Source: HXMU1420-13 sp965601825 (GTDB lineage Bacteria > Bacteroidota > Rhodothermia > Balneolales > Balneolaceae). From it: a stretch of 64,000 nt of DNA. Within the stretch, counting starts at the first letter, position 1; every line of letters begins with the position of its first letter. The stretch spans positions 2,604,001 to 2,668,000 of the forward strand of contig OZ271839.1 of assembly GCA_965601825.1 (NCBI GenBank). Reading direction: 5' to 3'. Below, in pieces: positions 26,235 through 35,179 of the stretch. The position numbers and the translations under genes were made by a program. The notes below the pieces were generated by a model. That model saw nothing but the letters and a program-made list of their open reading frames with translations. It was not told the origin of the DNA and made no database searches.

Positions 26235-27722
26235 ATGAAATTCAATTTTCCAACTCCCTACACTGTGTTGATGGGAGTTATTGTAATTGCAGCAGCAGCC
26301 ACTTGGATCCTCCCTTCTGGTGAATATTCAACCATTCTTTTCAATCAGGATTCTTCTAGTTTTGAAGTCAGTTCAAGTTCAGGAGTTGAAATTCTTGAAG
26401 GATCTCAATCAACACTCGATGAACTGGGAATCCTTGTTGAATTTGAGAAATTCGAAAATGGAGATTTATCTCGTCCAATCTCTGTTCCCGGTACTTATCA
26501 GACGGTAGAAAAGAATCCCCAAGGTCTATTGGCAATATTTCTTGCACCAATTAAAGGTACTTATGATGTGATTGATATCATCATGCTGGTTTTAATAATT
26601 GGTGGGTTTATTGGAGTTTTTAATAGCACAGGGGCTCTTGATGAAGGTGTATCTTTTTTAGCAACGAAGCTCAAAGGCAGAGAAAGTTTACTCATCATTA
26701 TCGTGACAAGTCTTATTGCTATTGGAGGTACCACCTTTGGTATGGCGGAAGAAACACTGGCCTTCTACCCTATTTTAGTTCCAATCTTTCTGGCAGCCGG
26801 ATATGACTTGATGGTTCCGGTAGCTGTCATTTTTATTGGATCTTGTATGGGTACAATGGCGAGCACCATAAATCCATTTGCGACCATTATTGCTTCAGAT
26901 GCAGCCGGTATCAATTGGACAGTTGGTTTTTCAAGCCGATTAGCTATGCTGATTTTAGGAACCACAGCATGTATTGCTTATATAGTCAGATATGCAAATA
27001 AAGCTAAAGCAGATCCAAAAAAATCAGTTTTATTCGGTCTTAATATAGAATCTCCGATTAAAGCTTTAACTACTTCAGAAACTCATAAACTAGAACTTCG
27101 CACTCTATTTTTACTTCTTCTTTTTGGTGGATCATTTGTGGTGATGATCATCGGTGTTGCATTCCTGCACTGGTGGCTTGAAGAAATGACGGTTCTATTT
27201 CTCATTTCATCCATTTTGATGGGATTTTTAATGCGAATTCCTGAAAAGACTTTTGTCACACGATTTGTCGAGGGTGCTAAAGACTTATTGGGGGTTTCCT
27301 TGATTATTGGAATTGCGCGGGGTGTAGCGATTATTCTTACAGAAGGTAAAGTATCTGATACAATACTTTATCAATCCGTTCAATTGGTTGAAGGTACATC
27401 CGGTTTCTTGTTTCTTCCCCTACTTCTCTTGGTCTTTTTTGTGATGGGATTTTTCATTTCAAGCACATCAGGATTAGCAGTTCTAACCATGCCGATTATG
27501 AGTTCCCTTGGACAAATTATTGGAGTACCAACTGAAGAAATAGTAAATGCTTATCAGTTTGGAATGGGAATGATGCTCTTCCTTACTCCTGCTAATTTAA
27601 TCCTTCCTTCTTTGGCAATGGTAAATCTGAATTACGATTCCTGGCTGAAATTCATTTGGCCATTGATACTAATTCTTGCCGGAATAAGTGTCGGTATTTT
27701 GTGGTTAGGATTGCTTTTATAA
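26235..27722 (+). CDS. YfcC/DcuC-family membrane carrier
   Basis: Protein of 495 residues with about twelve hydrophobic segments, matching the C4-dicarboxylate anaerobic carrier/YfcC family (PF03606). The start FPTPYTVLMGVIVIAAAATWILPSGEY, a periplasmic loop (about residues 30-90), GGTTFGMAEETLAFYPIL, and a late STSGLAVLTMPIMSSL are characteristic. Members carry dicarboxylates, arginine/ornithine or other amino acids; the substrate is not decidable here. Confidence 0.85.
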   Translation: MKFNFPTPYTVLMGVIVIAAAATWILPSGEYSTILFNQDSSSFEVSSSSGVEILEGSQSTLDELGILVEFEKFENGDLSRPISVPGTYQTVEKNPQGLLAIFLAPIKGTYDVIDIIMLVLIIGGFIGVFNSTGALDEGVSFLATKLKGRESLLIIIVTSLIAIGGTTFGMAEETLAFYPILVPIFLAAGYDLMVPVAVIFIGSCMGTMASTINPFATIIASDAAGINWTVGFSSRLAMLILGTTACIAYIVRYANKAKADPKKSVLFGLNIESPIKALTTSETHKLELRTLFLLLLFGGSFVVMIIGVAFLHWWLEEMTVLFLISSILMGFLMRIPEKTFVTRFVEGAKDLLGVSLIIGIARGVAIILTEGKVSDTILYQSVQLVEGTSGFLFLPLLLLVFFVMGFFISSTSGLAVLTMPIMSSLGQIIGVPTEEIVNAYQFGMGMMLFLTPANLILPSLAMVNLNYDSWLKFIWPLILILAGISVGILWLGLLL

Positions 27723-27763
27723 CTGAATAAAATGAACCATCGAAAATCATCGCAGAAATAACT

Positions 27764-28309
27764 ATGAAATCAGCTTTTAAGTTTAAAACTATTCTGATTT
27801 TAATATTAATGATTCCTCTTGTTAGTAATTGTATCAAACCGATTTGCTGTGTTATGCCTGATCCGGTATATGTTGAACTTGAATTGCCGGAAGAATCAAA
27901 AACTCACTTCTATGGAAAAGCGAAGCATTTAGGTGAAAATCCCAATCTTATCTGTAGAGTGGCTCGTGTACAATCTAAGAATGAAGTTTATCTTCAAATT
28001 GATGAAAGAGCCGGACAGCTTTCGAAATACATAGCTGAAGAAGATGGATTGTCAAATAAATCAGAGGAGTTCATTATTACCGTTTCAGAAGCTCTTAAAG
28101 AATCTGTTTTGGACTCAATGTTCATTTCGCTTGAAGAATTCATCCAACCCGTAGGTGATGACTTTGAATGTTCAGTGATTACAGAATTCGATAAAAGTTC
28201 TTATTTCGATCTTTTCATTTCAAATATCGAAGTACATCAAGAAGCAATTGATGGAGTTAACATGGATATCTTCAAACAAAGAGTTCAAGAAATATTTTTG
28301 ATGAGTTAA
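27764..28309 (+). CDS. Putative lipoprotein of unknown function
   Basis: Protein of 181 residues with a basic start and a hydrophobic stretch ending LVSNC, a lipobox-like site near residue 23. Further cysteines follow at once (PICC). The mature part is acidic with no motif I know. It lies 41 bases after the YfcC-type carrier, and a second secreted protein follows, so it may be in the same transcript. Confidence 0.6.
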   Translation: MKSAFKFKTILILILMIPLVSNCIKPICCVMPDPVYVELELPEESKTHFYGKAKHLGENPNLICRVARVQSKNEVYLQIDERAGQLSKYIAEEDGLSNKSEEFIITVSEALKESVLDSMFISLEEFIQPVGDDFECSVITEFDKSSYFDLFISNIEVHQEAIDGVNMDIFKQRVQEIFLMS

Positions 28310-28352
28310 ACCATTTAAATCAAAAATCAATACCAATTCATTTAAACTTACA

Positions 28353-28934
28353 ATGCGAGTAATACTATTCATTTCTTTCCTTTTACTAACCACAACAAAT
28401 GTACAAGCGCAAGCAAAATCTGAACTAGAGACGAGCTTTAATAGCTATTTAGAATTGATTCTGGCAAATGATTTTGAAACTGCTTTTGATTATGCCCCAT
28501 CTAAATTATTTGAAATTGTTCCACGAGATTTAATGGTTACTGCGATGAATCAAGTATTTAATAATCCTGATATGAAGATTTATTTGAGTGACCCATCTAT
28601 ACTTGATATAACTGATAAAATTGAAATTGAAGGAGCTCCATACTATATCATCACCTATGCATCTACAATGAATATGGAATTTAATGATCTACCTCAGGAT
28701 TCAAGTGTAAATGCAATTTTAGGTATGGCTGAGATTGGTTTGGCTTCTGATTTTGGTAAAGAGAATGTAGCTAGAAATGAGGCAAATACTGGATTTAAGA
28801 TCTATTCTGTAAAAAAAGTATGTGCACTCATTGAAGATGGAGGATTTAAATTTGTAGCTATAGAGCTTGATCAATTAAATCTCCTAAGACAATTAATCCC
28901 GAATGAGATTATTAAAATGTCACTTGATGAATGA
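28353..28934 (+). CDS. Secreted protein of unknown function
   Basis: Protein of 193 residues with a signal peptide ending near VQAQA. The mature part is helical at first (SFNSYLELILANDFETAFDY), then mixed, resembling NTF2-like or DUF-type periplasmic proteins in rhythm only. No catalytic motif is visible. It follows the putative lipoprotein on the same strand. Confidence 0.6.
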   Translation: MRVILFISFLLLTTTNVQAQAKSELETSFNSYLELILANDFETAFDYAPSKLFEIVPRDLMVTAMNQVFNNPDMKIYLSDPSILDITDKIEIEGAPYYIITYASTMNMEFNDLPQDSSVNAILGMAEIGLASDFGKENVARNEANTGFKIYSVKKVCALIEDGGFKFVAIELDQLNLLRQLIPNEIIKMSLDE

Positions 28935-29060
28935 CATTAATCTATGAGACTCTCATTCTCGAAGATTGTCTTGACTACTTCAGCTACTCCGCCATTCTGA
29001 CTTAATACAATTTCTGGCTCTATAATTGTCCAAGTAGAACTAATTCTACAAACACATTTT

Positions 29061-29483
29061 ATGCTTAGTCAAGATTATATCATGCGTCAAATTCAGCAGT
29101 TCTTTCAAGTGCTGAATACTATTCTTTCTCGGGTTATAAAACTGAAGCAGGAGCAGAATCAATCAGATGCTTTAACCTATACCAATGAGGTATTGAAAGG
29201 GGAATTTGGGTTCAGTATTGACGAACTATTGAACATTCTGAAAGAGAAAGGAATTGAATCACTAATAAAAGAAACGGGCTTCATCAATGATCATTTGGAG
29301 ATACTAGCTGATATACTTTTTGAATTGGCTGATTCAGGATTTGATAACCCGAAGACTCATGACCAAAGTCTCACTTATTTCAAACACAGCCTAAAGCTGT
29401 TTGAGTTAATAGAACATGATGATAGAACCTATTCTATAGATCGAAATCTTAAGATCACTAAGATCAAAGATTATCTAAGATAA
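29061..29483 (+). CDS. Small helical cytoplasmic protein, uncharacterised
   Basis: Protein of 140 residues, all-helical by composition, starting LSQDYIMRQIQQFFQVLNTI. This start resembles the DUF6483 type of proteins, which begin with an acidic DY(I/L)MR motif, but I cannot confirm the match. Its stop lies 15 bases from the convergent asnS stop. Confidence 0.6.
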   Translation: MLSQDYIMRQIQQFFQVLNTILSRVIKLKQEQNQSDALTYTNEVLKGEFGFSIDELLNILKEKGIESLIKETGFINDHLEILADILFELADSGFDNPKTHDQSLTYFKHSLKLFELIEHDDRTYSIDRNLKITKIKDYLR

Positions 29484-29498
29484 CCTCTCTCTTTCGAA

Positions 29499-30992
29499 TT
29501 AAGGCTTCAATCTCCCCATCATTCGCGGGAAAGGAATCGTCTCACGAACATGAGATAAACCGCAAATCCAGGCAACTGTTCTTTCCAAACCGAGTCCATA
29601 ACCGGAATGAGGAACCGTCCCAAACTTTCGAAGATCCAGGTACCATTCAAAGACTTCTTTGTCTAATCCTTCTTCTTCGATTCTCTCATGCATTAATTCG
29701 AGATCATCTTCACGCTGAGAGCCCCCAATAATTTCACCATATCCTTCAGGGGCGAGAACGTCCATTCCTAAAGCAAGTGTATTGGTTTCATCTCGTTTCA
29801 TGTAAAATGCTTTGATTTCAGCCGGCCAATGAGTCACAATCAACGGCACATCGTATTGCATCATTAATACCGTTTCATCTGATCCGCCAAAGTCGTTCCC
29901 CCATTCAAAATTTTGAGCTGATTCTTTCCATTGAGGGATATTCCTGTAGTCTTCTTCAATCTGATCTAAACGAGCTGTAATATCAACTTGACGGGCTTCA
30001 ATCTGTTTCTTTCTCCACTTCTTAGCCGATCCATGCTCTTTTTTAATCGCTTCTCTTTCTTCTTTTAAAGACTTCTCTTCTTCTTTACGCGAAGCAAACA
30101 TATCATCGAGCATTGTTGCAGTTTCTTCACTCTTAAGTATATCAACTGCTTCCGTATACTTCATTCGATGGAAAGCCTTATCAACAATTGGCTGAAGTTT
30201 TGAAGTATCACGACCTAAAATTTCTAATTCCTTTCCTTTTTTTTCCAGAACCGTTTTAACGATGAAACGGATCATGTCTTCAGCCAGATCCATGTTCATT
30301 TCAAGGTCATAAAATGCCATTTCTGGTTCCATCATCCAGAATTCAGTAAGGTGACGACGCGTCTTTGACTTTTCCGCTCTAAACGTTGGTCCGAAGGTGT
30401 AAATAAGACCATGCGCCATTGCCATTGCCTCACCATACAATTGTCCGGTTTGAGCTAGATAAGCTTTCTCATCGAAATAATCCGTCTCAAAAAGAGTAGT
30501 ACTTCCTTCAGCTGCATTTCCGGTAAAGATTGGTGAATCCATCTGAACAAAGTTTCTGTTCTGGAAAAAAGTGTGAATAGCAAAAATGATTTCGTTTCGA
30601 ACTCGCATTGCAGCCCATTGCCGTTGACTTCTCAACCATAAGTGACGGTTGTTCATCAGGAATTCAACTCCATGATCTTTTGGAGTAATTGGATATTCTT
30701 CGGCAATCTGGATTACTTCTACATCAGACACATGCATTTCATGTCCACCAACACTTCGTTCATCAGCTTTAACAGTTCCCGTGATTATGACAGAGCTTTC
30801 CTGTTTTAGGGATGATGCTCCCTCCCAGGCTGATTCAGATACCTCATCTTTAGCAACCACACATTGAGTAATTCCTGTACCATCACGTAACTCGATGAAT
30901 ACTAAACTTCCACTACTTCGGTAATTATACACCCATCCTTTTAAGGTGATTTGAGTGTCAACGTGATTTGCTAATTGGTTGATGTAGATCAT
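29499..30992 (-). CDS. asnS: Asparaginyl-tRNA synthetase
   Basis: Class II synthetase of 497 residues that charges tRNA-Asn. An N-terminal OB-fold (VDTQITLKGWVYNYRSSG) precedes the catalytic domain. Motif 2 is FRAEKSKTRRHLTEFWMMEPE, split here by position, and motif 3 is GYGLGLERTVAWICG. A highly charged, Lys/Glu-rich insertion of about 60 residues (near 290-355) makes it longer than the 466-residue E. coli enzyme. The gene stands next to an M16 peptidase on the same strand. Confidence 0.95.
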   Translation of the reverse strand: MIYINQLANHVDTQITLKGWVYNYRSSGSLVFIELRDGTGITQCVVAKDEVSESAWEGASSLKQESSVIITGTVKADERSVGGHEMHVSDVEVIQIAEEYPITPKDHGVEFLMNNRHLWLRSQRQWAAMRVRNEIIFAIHTFFQNRNFVQMDSPIFTGNAAEGSTTLFETDYFDEKAYLAQTGQLYGEAMAMAHGLIYTFGPTFRAEKSKTRRHLTEFWMMEPEMAFYDLEMNMDLAEDMIRFIVKTVLEKKGKELEILGRDTSKLQPIVDKAFHRMKYTEAVDILKSEETATMLDDMFASRKEEEKSLKEEREAIKKEHGSAKKWRKKQIEARQVDITARLDQIEEDYRNIPQWKESAQNFEWGNDFGGSDETVLMMQYDVPLIVTHWPAEIKAFYMKRDETNTLALGMDVLAPEGYGEIIGGSQREDDLELMHERIEEEGLDKEVFEWYLDLRKFGTVPHSGYGLGLERTVAWICGLSHVRETIPFPRMMGRLKP

Positions 30993-31018
30993 TTAATTCA
31001 AATAATTATGAATGTTGA

Positions 31019-31061
31019 ATTATGAATTATGAATGGCATGATCCAATTCATAATTCATAAT
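31019..31061. repeat. Long perfect inverted repeat between asnS and the M16 peptidase
   Basis: Sixteen-base arms ATTATGAATTATGAAT and ATTCATAATTCATAAT enclose 11 bases. The unit GAATTATGAATTATGAAT is like the AT-rich tracts near 21470 and 9480 and looks like a dispersed intergenic repeat. It may also block or pause transcripts between the two genes. Confidence 0.55.
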
Positions 31062-31077
31062 CCTTAATTTTTAATTT

Positions 31078-32331
31078 CTAATTCTCTTCTGGCGTTAAAA
31101 CGGCTTCCATAAAGTATTTTTGGTCGAAGAAGTCTTTCGAGAATTCAAGCACATCTTCAGCTGTAACTTTGTCGATGTTTTCTTCTAGCTCATCTAGAGT
31201 TACAAATCGCTCGAAATAAAGCTCACTCTTTGCAAGTCTCATCATTCGATTGCTTGTATTTTCCTGGCTGAGTAGAAGCTTTCCCTTCAATTGTGATTTA
31301 GCCTCAGAAAATTCTTTTTCAGGAATAATTTCTGTTCTGATTTTGTCTAGTTCTGCCACTACTAATTCGTGAACATGCTCCACGTAGTCCTTATCCGTTC
31401 CAACATAAACGCCCCAAATACCTGAATCAGAATAAGATTGATTGAACGTCTGAATAGAATAGCAGTAGCCGTATTTCTCACGAACATTTTGGTGCAAACG
31501 AGAACTCATTCCACCACCTAGAACTGTATTTGCCAACAGAAGTAGATATTTATCTTCATGATCGAAGTGCATTCCACGACGACCTAAAATATAATGAGTT
31601 TGCTCGATTGGTTTTGTTAGAGCCAGTTTTTCGGGATGGAATTCATCTAAAGGCTGAGCTCCATTTCTTGTTTTTTCTGCTGAACGATCTTCAAAGTAAG
31701 ACGAAACCAACTTCACAACTTCATCATGATCCACATTACCAGCAACAGCAACAAGTAAGTTATCAGGACGATAACGATCGCTCATGTAATCATATAAATC
31801 CTGACGTGTAAAAGCAGAAACAGTATCCTCAAATCCCAAAACTGGTCGTCCTAATGCATGGTCTTCAAACATTTTAGTTGTGAAAGCTTCGAACAAGTAA
31901 TCGTCAGGTGAATCGCGATACATTTTCATCTCCTCGATTACCACTTTCTTTTCTTTTTCAATTTCCTCTTCTGGAAATGCCGGATTTAAAACCATATCAG
32001 AAAGAACATCTAAAGCACGACCAAGTTGTTCATCTACACAACGAGCGTAATAACAGGTGTACTCGCTTGAAGTGAAAGCATTCAAATAGCCACCAACTGA
32101 TTCCATGCTTTGGGCAATTTCAAAGGCTGATCTTTTCTCAGTTCCTTTGAACAACATATGCTCTAAAAAATGAGTAACACCTGCTAACTCTTTCTTCTCA
32201 TTTCTAGATCCTGTTTTTACCCAAATCCCAATCGAGATACTCTTAACACTGTCAATTCTCTCTGTAACGATGCGTAAACCATTCGGCAAAGTCGATTTAG
32301 TTACGCTATCAATTTCTTTCAAATTTTCCAT
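31078..32331 (-). CDS. M16-family (insulinase/processing-peptidase-like) zinc protease
   Basis: Protein of 417 residues. The inverted zinc motif HxxEH is HFLEH at 54-58, with the third ligand in VVIEEMKMY (near 131). The C-terminal half is the inactive-domain repeat typical of single-chain M16B enzymes of this size. There is no signal peptide, so it is likely cytoplasmic. It follows pnp and its terminator, an order also common in other bacteria (pnp near an mpp-like protease). Confidence 0.93.
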   Translation of the reverse strand: MENLKEIDSVTKSTLPNGLRIVTERIDSVKSISIGIWVKTGSRNEKKELAGVTHFLEHMLFKGTEKRSAFEIAQSMESVGGYLNAFTSSEYTCYYARCVDEQLGRALDVLSDMVLNPAFPEEEIEKEKKVVIEEMKMYRDSPDDYLFEAFTTKMFEDHALGRPVLGFEDTVSAFTRQDLYDYMSDRYRPDNLLVAVAGNVDHDEVVKLVSSYFEDRSAEKTRNGAQPLDEFHPEKLALTKPIEQTHYILGRRGMHFDHEDKYLLLLANTVLGGGMSSRLHQNVREKYGYCYSIQTFNQSYSDSGIWGVYVGTDKDYVEHVHELVVAELDKIRTEIIPEKEFSEAKSQLKGKLLLSQENTSNRMMRLAKSELYFERFVTLDELEENIDKVTAEDVLEFSKDFFDQKYFMEAVLTPEEN

Positions 32332-32358
32332 GTTTTAAAAACGCTTAAATTCATTTCT

Positions 32359-32402
32359 GATAATAAAAAAAAGGCGCATATCTATACAGACAGCGCCTTT
32401 AA
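32359..32402 (-). terminator. Rho-independent terminator after pnp
   Basis: On the minus strand, AAAGGCGC and GCGCCTTT (plus coordinates 32393-32400 and 32370-32377) form an eight-base perfect stem followed by a run of T. It ends the rpsO-pnp transcript before the M16 gene. Confidence 0.85.
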
Positions 32403-32418
32403 AAATTTGTAGAAAAAG

Positions 32419-34557
32419 TTAATCTTCTTCTCTTCGCTCTGGGCGTTCGATGAGTGCTTTTCTTGAAAGACGAAGTTTACCACCATGTTCAACTTTTAGC
32501 AGTTTAACTTCGATTTCATCACCTAATTGAAGGTAATCCGTTACTTTCTCAACACGCTTATGATCGATTTCAGAGATATGAAGAAGACCATCTTTACCAG
32601 GCGCGATTTCGATGAATGCTCCAAAATCTTTAATCGACTTAACGATTCCTTTGTAAGTAGCACCTTCATCTAAATGACCAACGATCATTTTAATTCGCTT
32701 CTTAGCTTCTTCAGCTTTGCTTAGATCATTCGCAGAAATTGTAACCTGACCTTTACCATTTGAATCTTCTTCGATAATGATTTCAGTTCCGGTTTCTTTC
32801 TGAAGCGTTTGAATTACTTTACCACCAGGTCCGATTACCGCCCCAATATCACTGCCATCGATTTCCATTTTAAGGAATTGTGGAGCATACTGAGAGATAT
32901 TTTCTCTAGCTGATGTGATTGTCTTAGCCATCTCACCAAGAATGTGAAGTCGACCTGTATGAGCTTGTTCAAGTGCCTGCTCAATGATTTCAAAACTAAT
33001 GCCCTGAACTTTCATATCCATCTGGCAGGCAGTAATACCTTCAGTAGAGCCTGCAGTTTTGAAGTCCATGTCTCCCATGAAATCCTCTTCTCCACGGATA
33101 TCAGAAAGTACAACTGTGTTTTCTTCACCTACGATCATACCCATTGCAATACCTGCAACCGGCTTTCTTAGAGGTACACCAGCATCCATTAATGCCATTG
33201 AACCACCACAAACTGAAGCCATAGATGACGAACCATTTGATTCAGTAATATCAGAAATCACACGAACTACATAACCAAATTCATCAAAAGTTGGCATCAT
33301 CATTTTTAAAGCTCGTTCAGCTAAGTGACCATGTCCAATTTCACGACGTCCCGGACCACGCATGAATCCGGCTTCACCTACAGAATATGGTGGGAAGTTG
33401 TAATGTAGCATAAACTGCTTTGCTTCTTGATTGAACAAAGTGTCTACAGATTGCTCATCACGCTTAGTACCAAGAGTTGCAGAAACTAATGATTGAGTTT
33501 CTCCTCTGGTGAAAATCGCAGAACCATGAGTTCGTGGAATATATCCTACTTGAGTCCAGATATCGCGGATATCAACCGGAGTACGACCATCGATACGACG
33601 ACCTTTTTCTAAAATCATATTACGAAGCTCGTTCTTTTCAATAGATCCAAGAATCTTCTTTGCTTCGCTTAGTTTTTCTGCCCCGTCTTCATCTTCTGCA
33701 AATTCAGCTTCCAAAGCTTCCACGGCTTCTTTTTTAGCATCACGGATTTTGTCATTGTACTCTTCTTTTCCAAGTCCAATGTTTACGATCTCGTTGATTT
33801 TTGCTTCAGCTAGTCCTTTTACTTTTGCTTCAAGGTCTGCATCAACTTCAGCAGGTACAAATTCGCGCTTTGGCTTACCCATTTCTTCGCGAAGTTCATT
33901 TTGGAAATCACAAAGCTTTTTAATCGCTTCATGTGCAGCTTTAATTGCATCGAGCATATCTTTTTCAGAAATCTCGTCCATTTCACCTTCCATCATTAAG
34001 ATAGAATCAGCTGAACCACCAACAACCATATCCATGTCGCTTTCTTTAAGCTCACTTACAGTTGGGTTGATGATGAATTCGCCATTCACACGACCTACTC
34101 TCACTTCACCCATAGGGCCATCAAATGGAACATCTGATAAGTGAAGAGCTAATGAAGCACCGATACCACCAAGAACATCACCATCATGCTCATCATCAGA
34201 TGAGATCACAGATGTTATAATTTGGGTATCGCAGTAATATCCTTTAGGGAATAAAGGTCTTAATGTTCTGTCGATTAGTCGACTTGATAAAATTTCTTTC
34301 TCATTTGAGCGCCCCTCACGCTTCATGAAACCACCAGGAAAACGTCCGGCTGCAGAAAAGCTTTCTTTATGATCTACAGTTAACGGGAAAAAATCTTGAC
34401 CTGGCTTTGGCTCTTTGGCACTTACTGCAGTACAAAGTACCATTGTATCGCCCATTCTTACAACTACTGCACCGTCTGCTTGTTTGGCAATTCTTCCTGT
34501 TTCTACAGATATCACTTTGCCTGGTGCAAGTTCTACACTTCTAAAATCTTCTTTCAT
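32419..34557 (-). CDS. pnp: Polynucleotide phosphorylase
   Basis: Phosphorolytic 3'-to-5' exoribonuclease of 712 residues. Two RNase PH domains (the second with the FNFPPYSVGEAGF and SDITESNGSSSMASVCGG phosphate/active-site segments) are joined by a helical linker (about 215-315). A KH domain (IGAVIGPGGKVIQ near 560) and an S1 domain (GATYKGIVKSIKDFGAFIEI, near 620) complete it. It acts in mRNA decay in the cytoplasm. It lies downstream of rpsO with a terminator between them. Confidence 0.97.
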   Translation of the reverse strand: MKEDFRSVELAPGKVISVETGRIAKQADGAVVVRMGDTMVLCTAVSAKEPKPGQDFFPLTVDHKESFSAAGRFPGGFMKREGRSNEKEILSSRLIDRTLRPLFPKGYYCDTQIITSVISSDDEHDGDVLGGIGASLALHLSDVPFDGPMGEVRVGRVNGEFIINPTVSELKESDMDMVVGGSADSILMMEGEMDEISEKDMLDAIKAAHEAIKKLCDFQNELREEMGKPKREFVPAEVDADLEAKVKGLAEAKINEIVNIGLGKEEYNDKIRDAKKEAVEALEAEFAEDEDGAEKLSEAKKILGSIEKNELRNMILEKGRRIDGRTPVDIRDIWTQVGYIPRTHGSAIFTRGETQSLVSATLGTKRDEQSVDTLFNQEAKQFMLHYNFPPYSVGEAGFMRGPGRREIGHGHLAERALKMMMPTFDEFGYVVRVISDITESNGSSSMASVCGGSMALMDAGVPLRKPVAGIAMGMIVGEENTVVLSDIRGEEDFMGDMDFKTAGSTEGITACQMDMKVQGISFEIIEQALEQAHTGRLHILGEMAKTITSARENISQYAPQFLKMEIDGSDIGAVIGPGGKVIQTLQKETGTEIIIEEDSNGKGQVTISANDLSKAEEAKKRIKMIVGHLDEGATYKGIVKSIKDFGAFIEIAPGKDGLLHISEIDHKRVEKVTDYLQLGDEIEVKLLKVEHGGKLRLSRKALIERPERREED

Positions 34558-34648
34558 TTATTTTATTTCTTTATTTGTTGCTTTATCCCGGCTGAAGGTT
34601 TGGATAGGAATGAAATATAGCTAGCAAATTGTAGCCGGGAGAGAATTG

Positions 34649-34675
34649 AAAAAGGCTCCGTGTTGACCGGAGCCT
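34649..34675 (-). terminator. Terminator or attenuator between rpsO and pnp
   Basis: On the minus strand, AGGCTCCG and CGGAGCCT (plus 34668-34675 and 34653-34660) make a perfect eight-base stem with a seven-base loop, followed by TTTTTC. It should end most rpsO transcripts; read-through would reach pnp. Confidence 0.85.
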
Positions 34676-34680
34676 CTAAG

Positions 34681-34950
34681 TTATTTTCTGATACCGAGTT
34701 CTTTAATAAGCTCTCTGTACTTCTGAATGTCTTTTTTCATCAAGTAGTTAAGTAAACGACGTCGCTTACCTACCAACTTTAACAAACCACGACGAGAAGC
34801 GTGGTCTTTTTGATTGGTTTTTAGATGCTCTGTAAGGTGATTGATTCTGTGGGTAAATAATGCAATCTGGCCTTCAGTTGTGCCAGTGTTCTCCTCAGCT
34901 CCGCCAAATTTTTTAAAGAGATCCTTTTTTTCTTCTGCTGTAATACTCAT
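34681..34950 (-). CDS. rpsO: 30S ribosomal protein S15
   Basis: Ribosomal protein of 89 residues, the usual length. The conserved core INHLTEHLKTNQKDHASRR, GLLKLVGKRRRLLNYL and the C-terminal Tyr/Leu segment are complete. It binds 16S rRNA in the platform of the small subunit. It precedes pnp, as in many bacteria. The 229-base gap to katG holds its promoter region and no other gene that I can see. Confidence 0.98.
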   Translation of the reverse strand: MSITAEEKKDLFKKFGGAEENTGTTEGQIALFTHRINHLTEHLKTNQKDHASRRGLLKLVGKRRRLLNYLMKKDIQKYRELIKELGIRK

Positions 34951-35136
34951 TACAATGTCTAGTTATAACTAATTTTTAATCGATTTATAGGACGCCAAAG
35001 ATACGTGTTTCTATGTAAAGCAACAATCAACATAGCGTACATTTATTTATCCTAATCTTGTGATAATTATTTCTCTAATTATCGGTCATTATGCTATTTA
35101 AGTAAGTTAGAATCAGTTAATAAACCTGAAATAGAA

Positions 35137-35160
35137 AAGGGTGATCAAATGACCACCCTT
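35137..35160 (-). terminator. Terminator after katG
   Basis: AAGGGTG (35137-35143) and CACCCTT (35154-35160) form a perfect seven-base stem; on the minus strand TTTTC follows within the stem end. It lies 20 bases past the katG stop. Confidence 0.7.
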
Positions 35161-35179
35161 CAAATTCAGTTTCATTGTT

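Noticed and set aside
33749..34144. 131-codon Ser-rich plus-strand open frame inside pnp
   Set aside because: Antisense shadow of the helical linker of PNPase.
34951..35136. Possible structured RNA in the rpsO-katG gap
   Set aside because: No clear stems beyond the katG terminator; an S15 leader cannot be supported from sequence alone.
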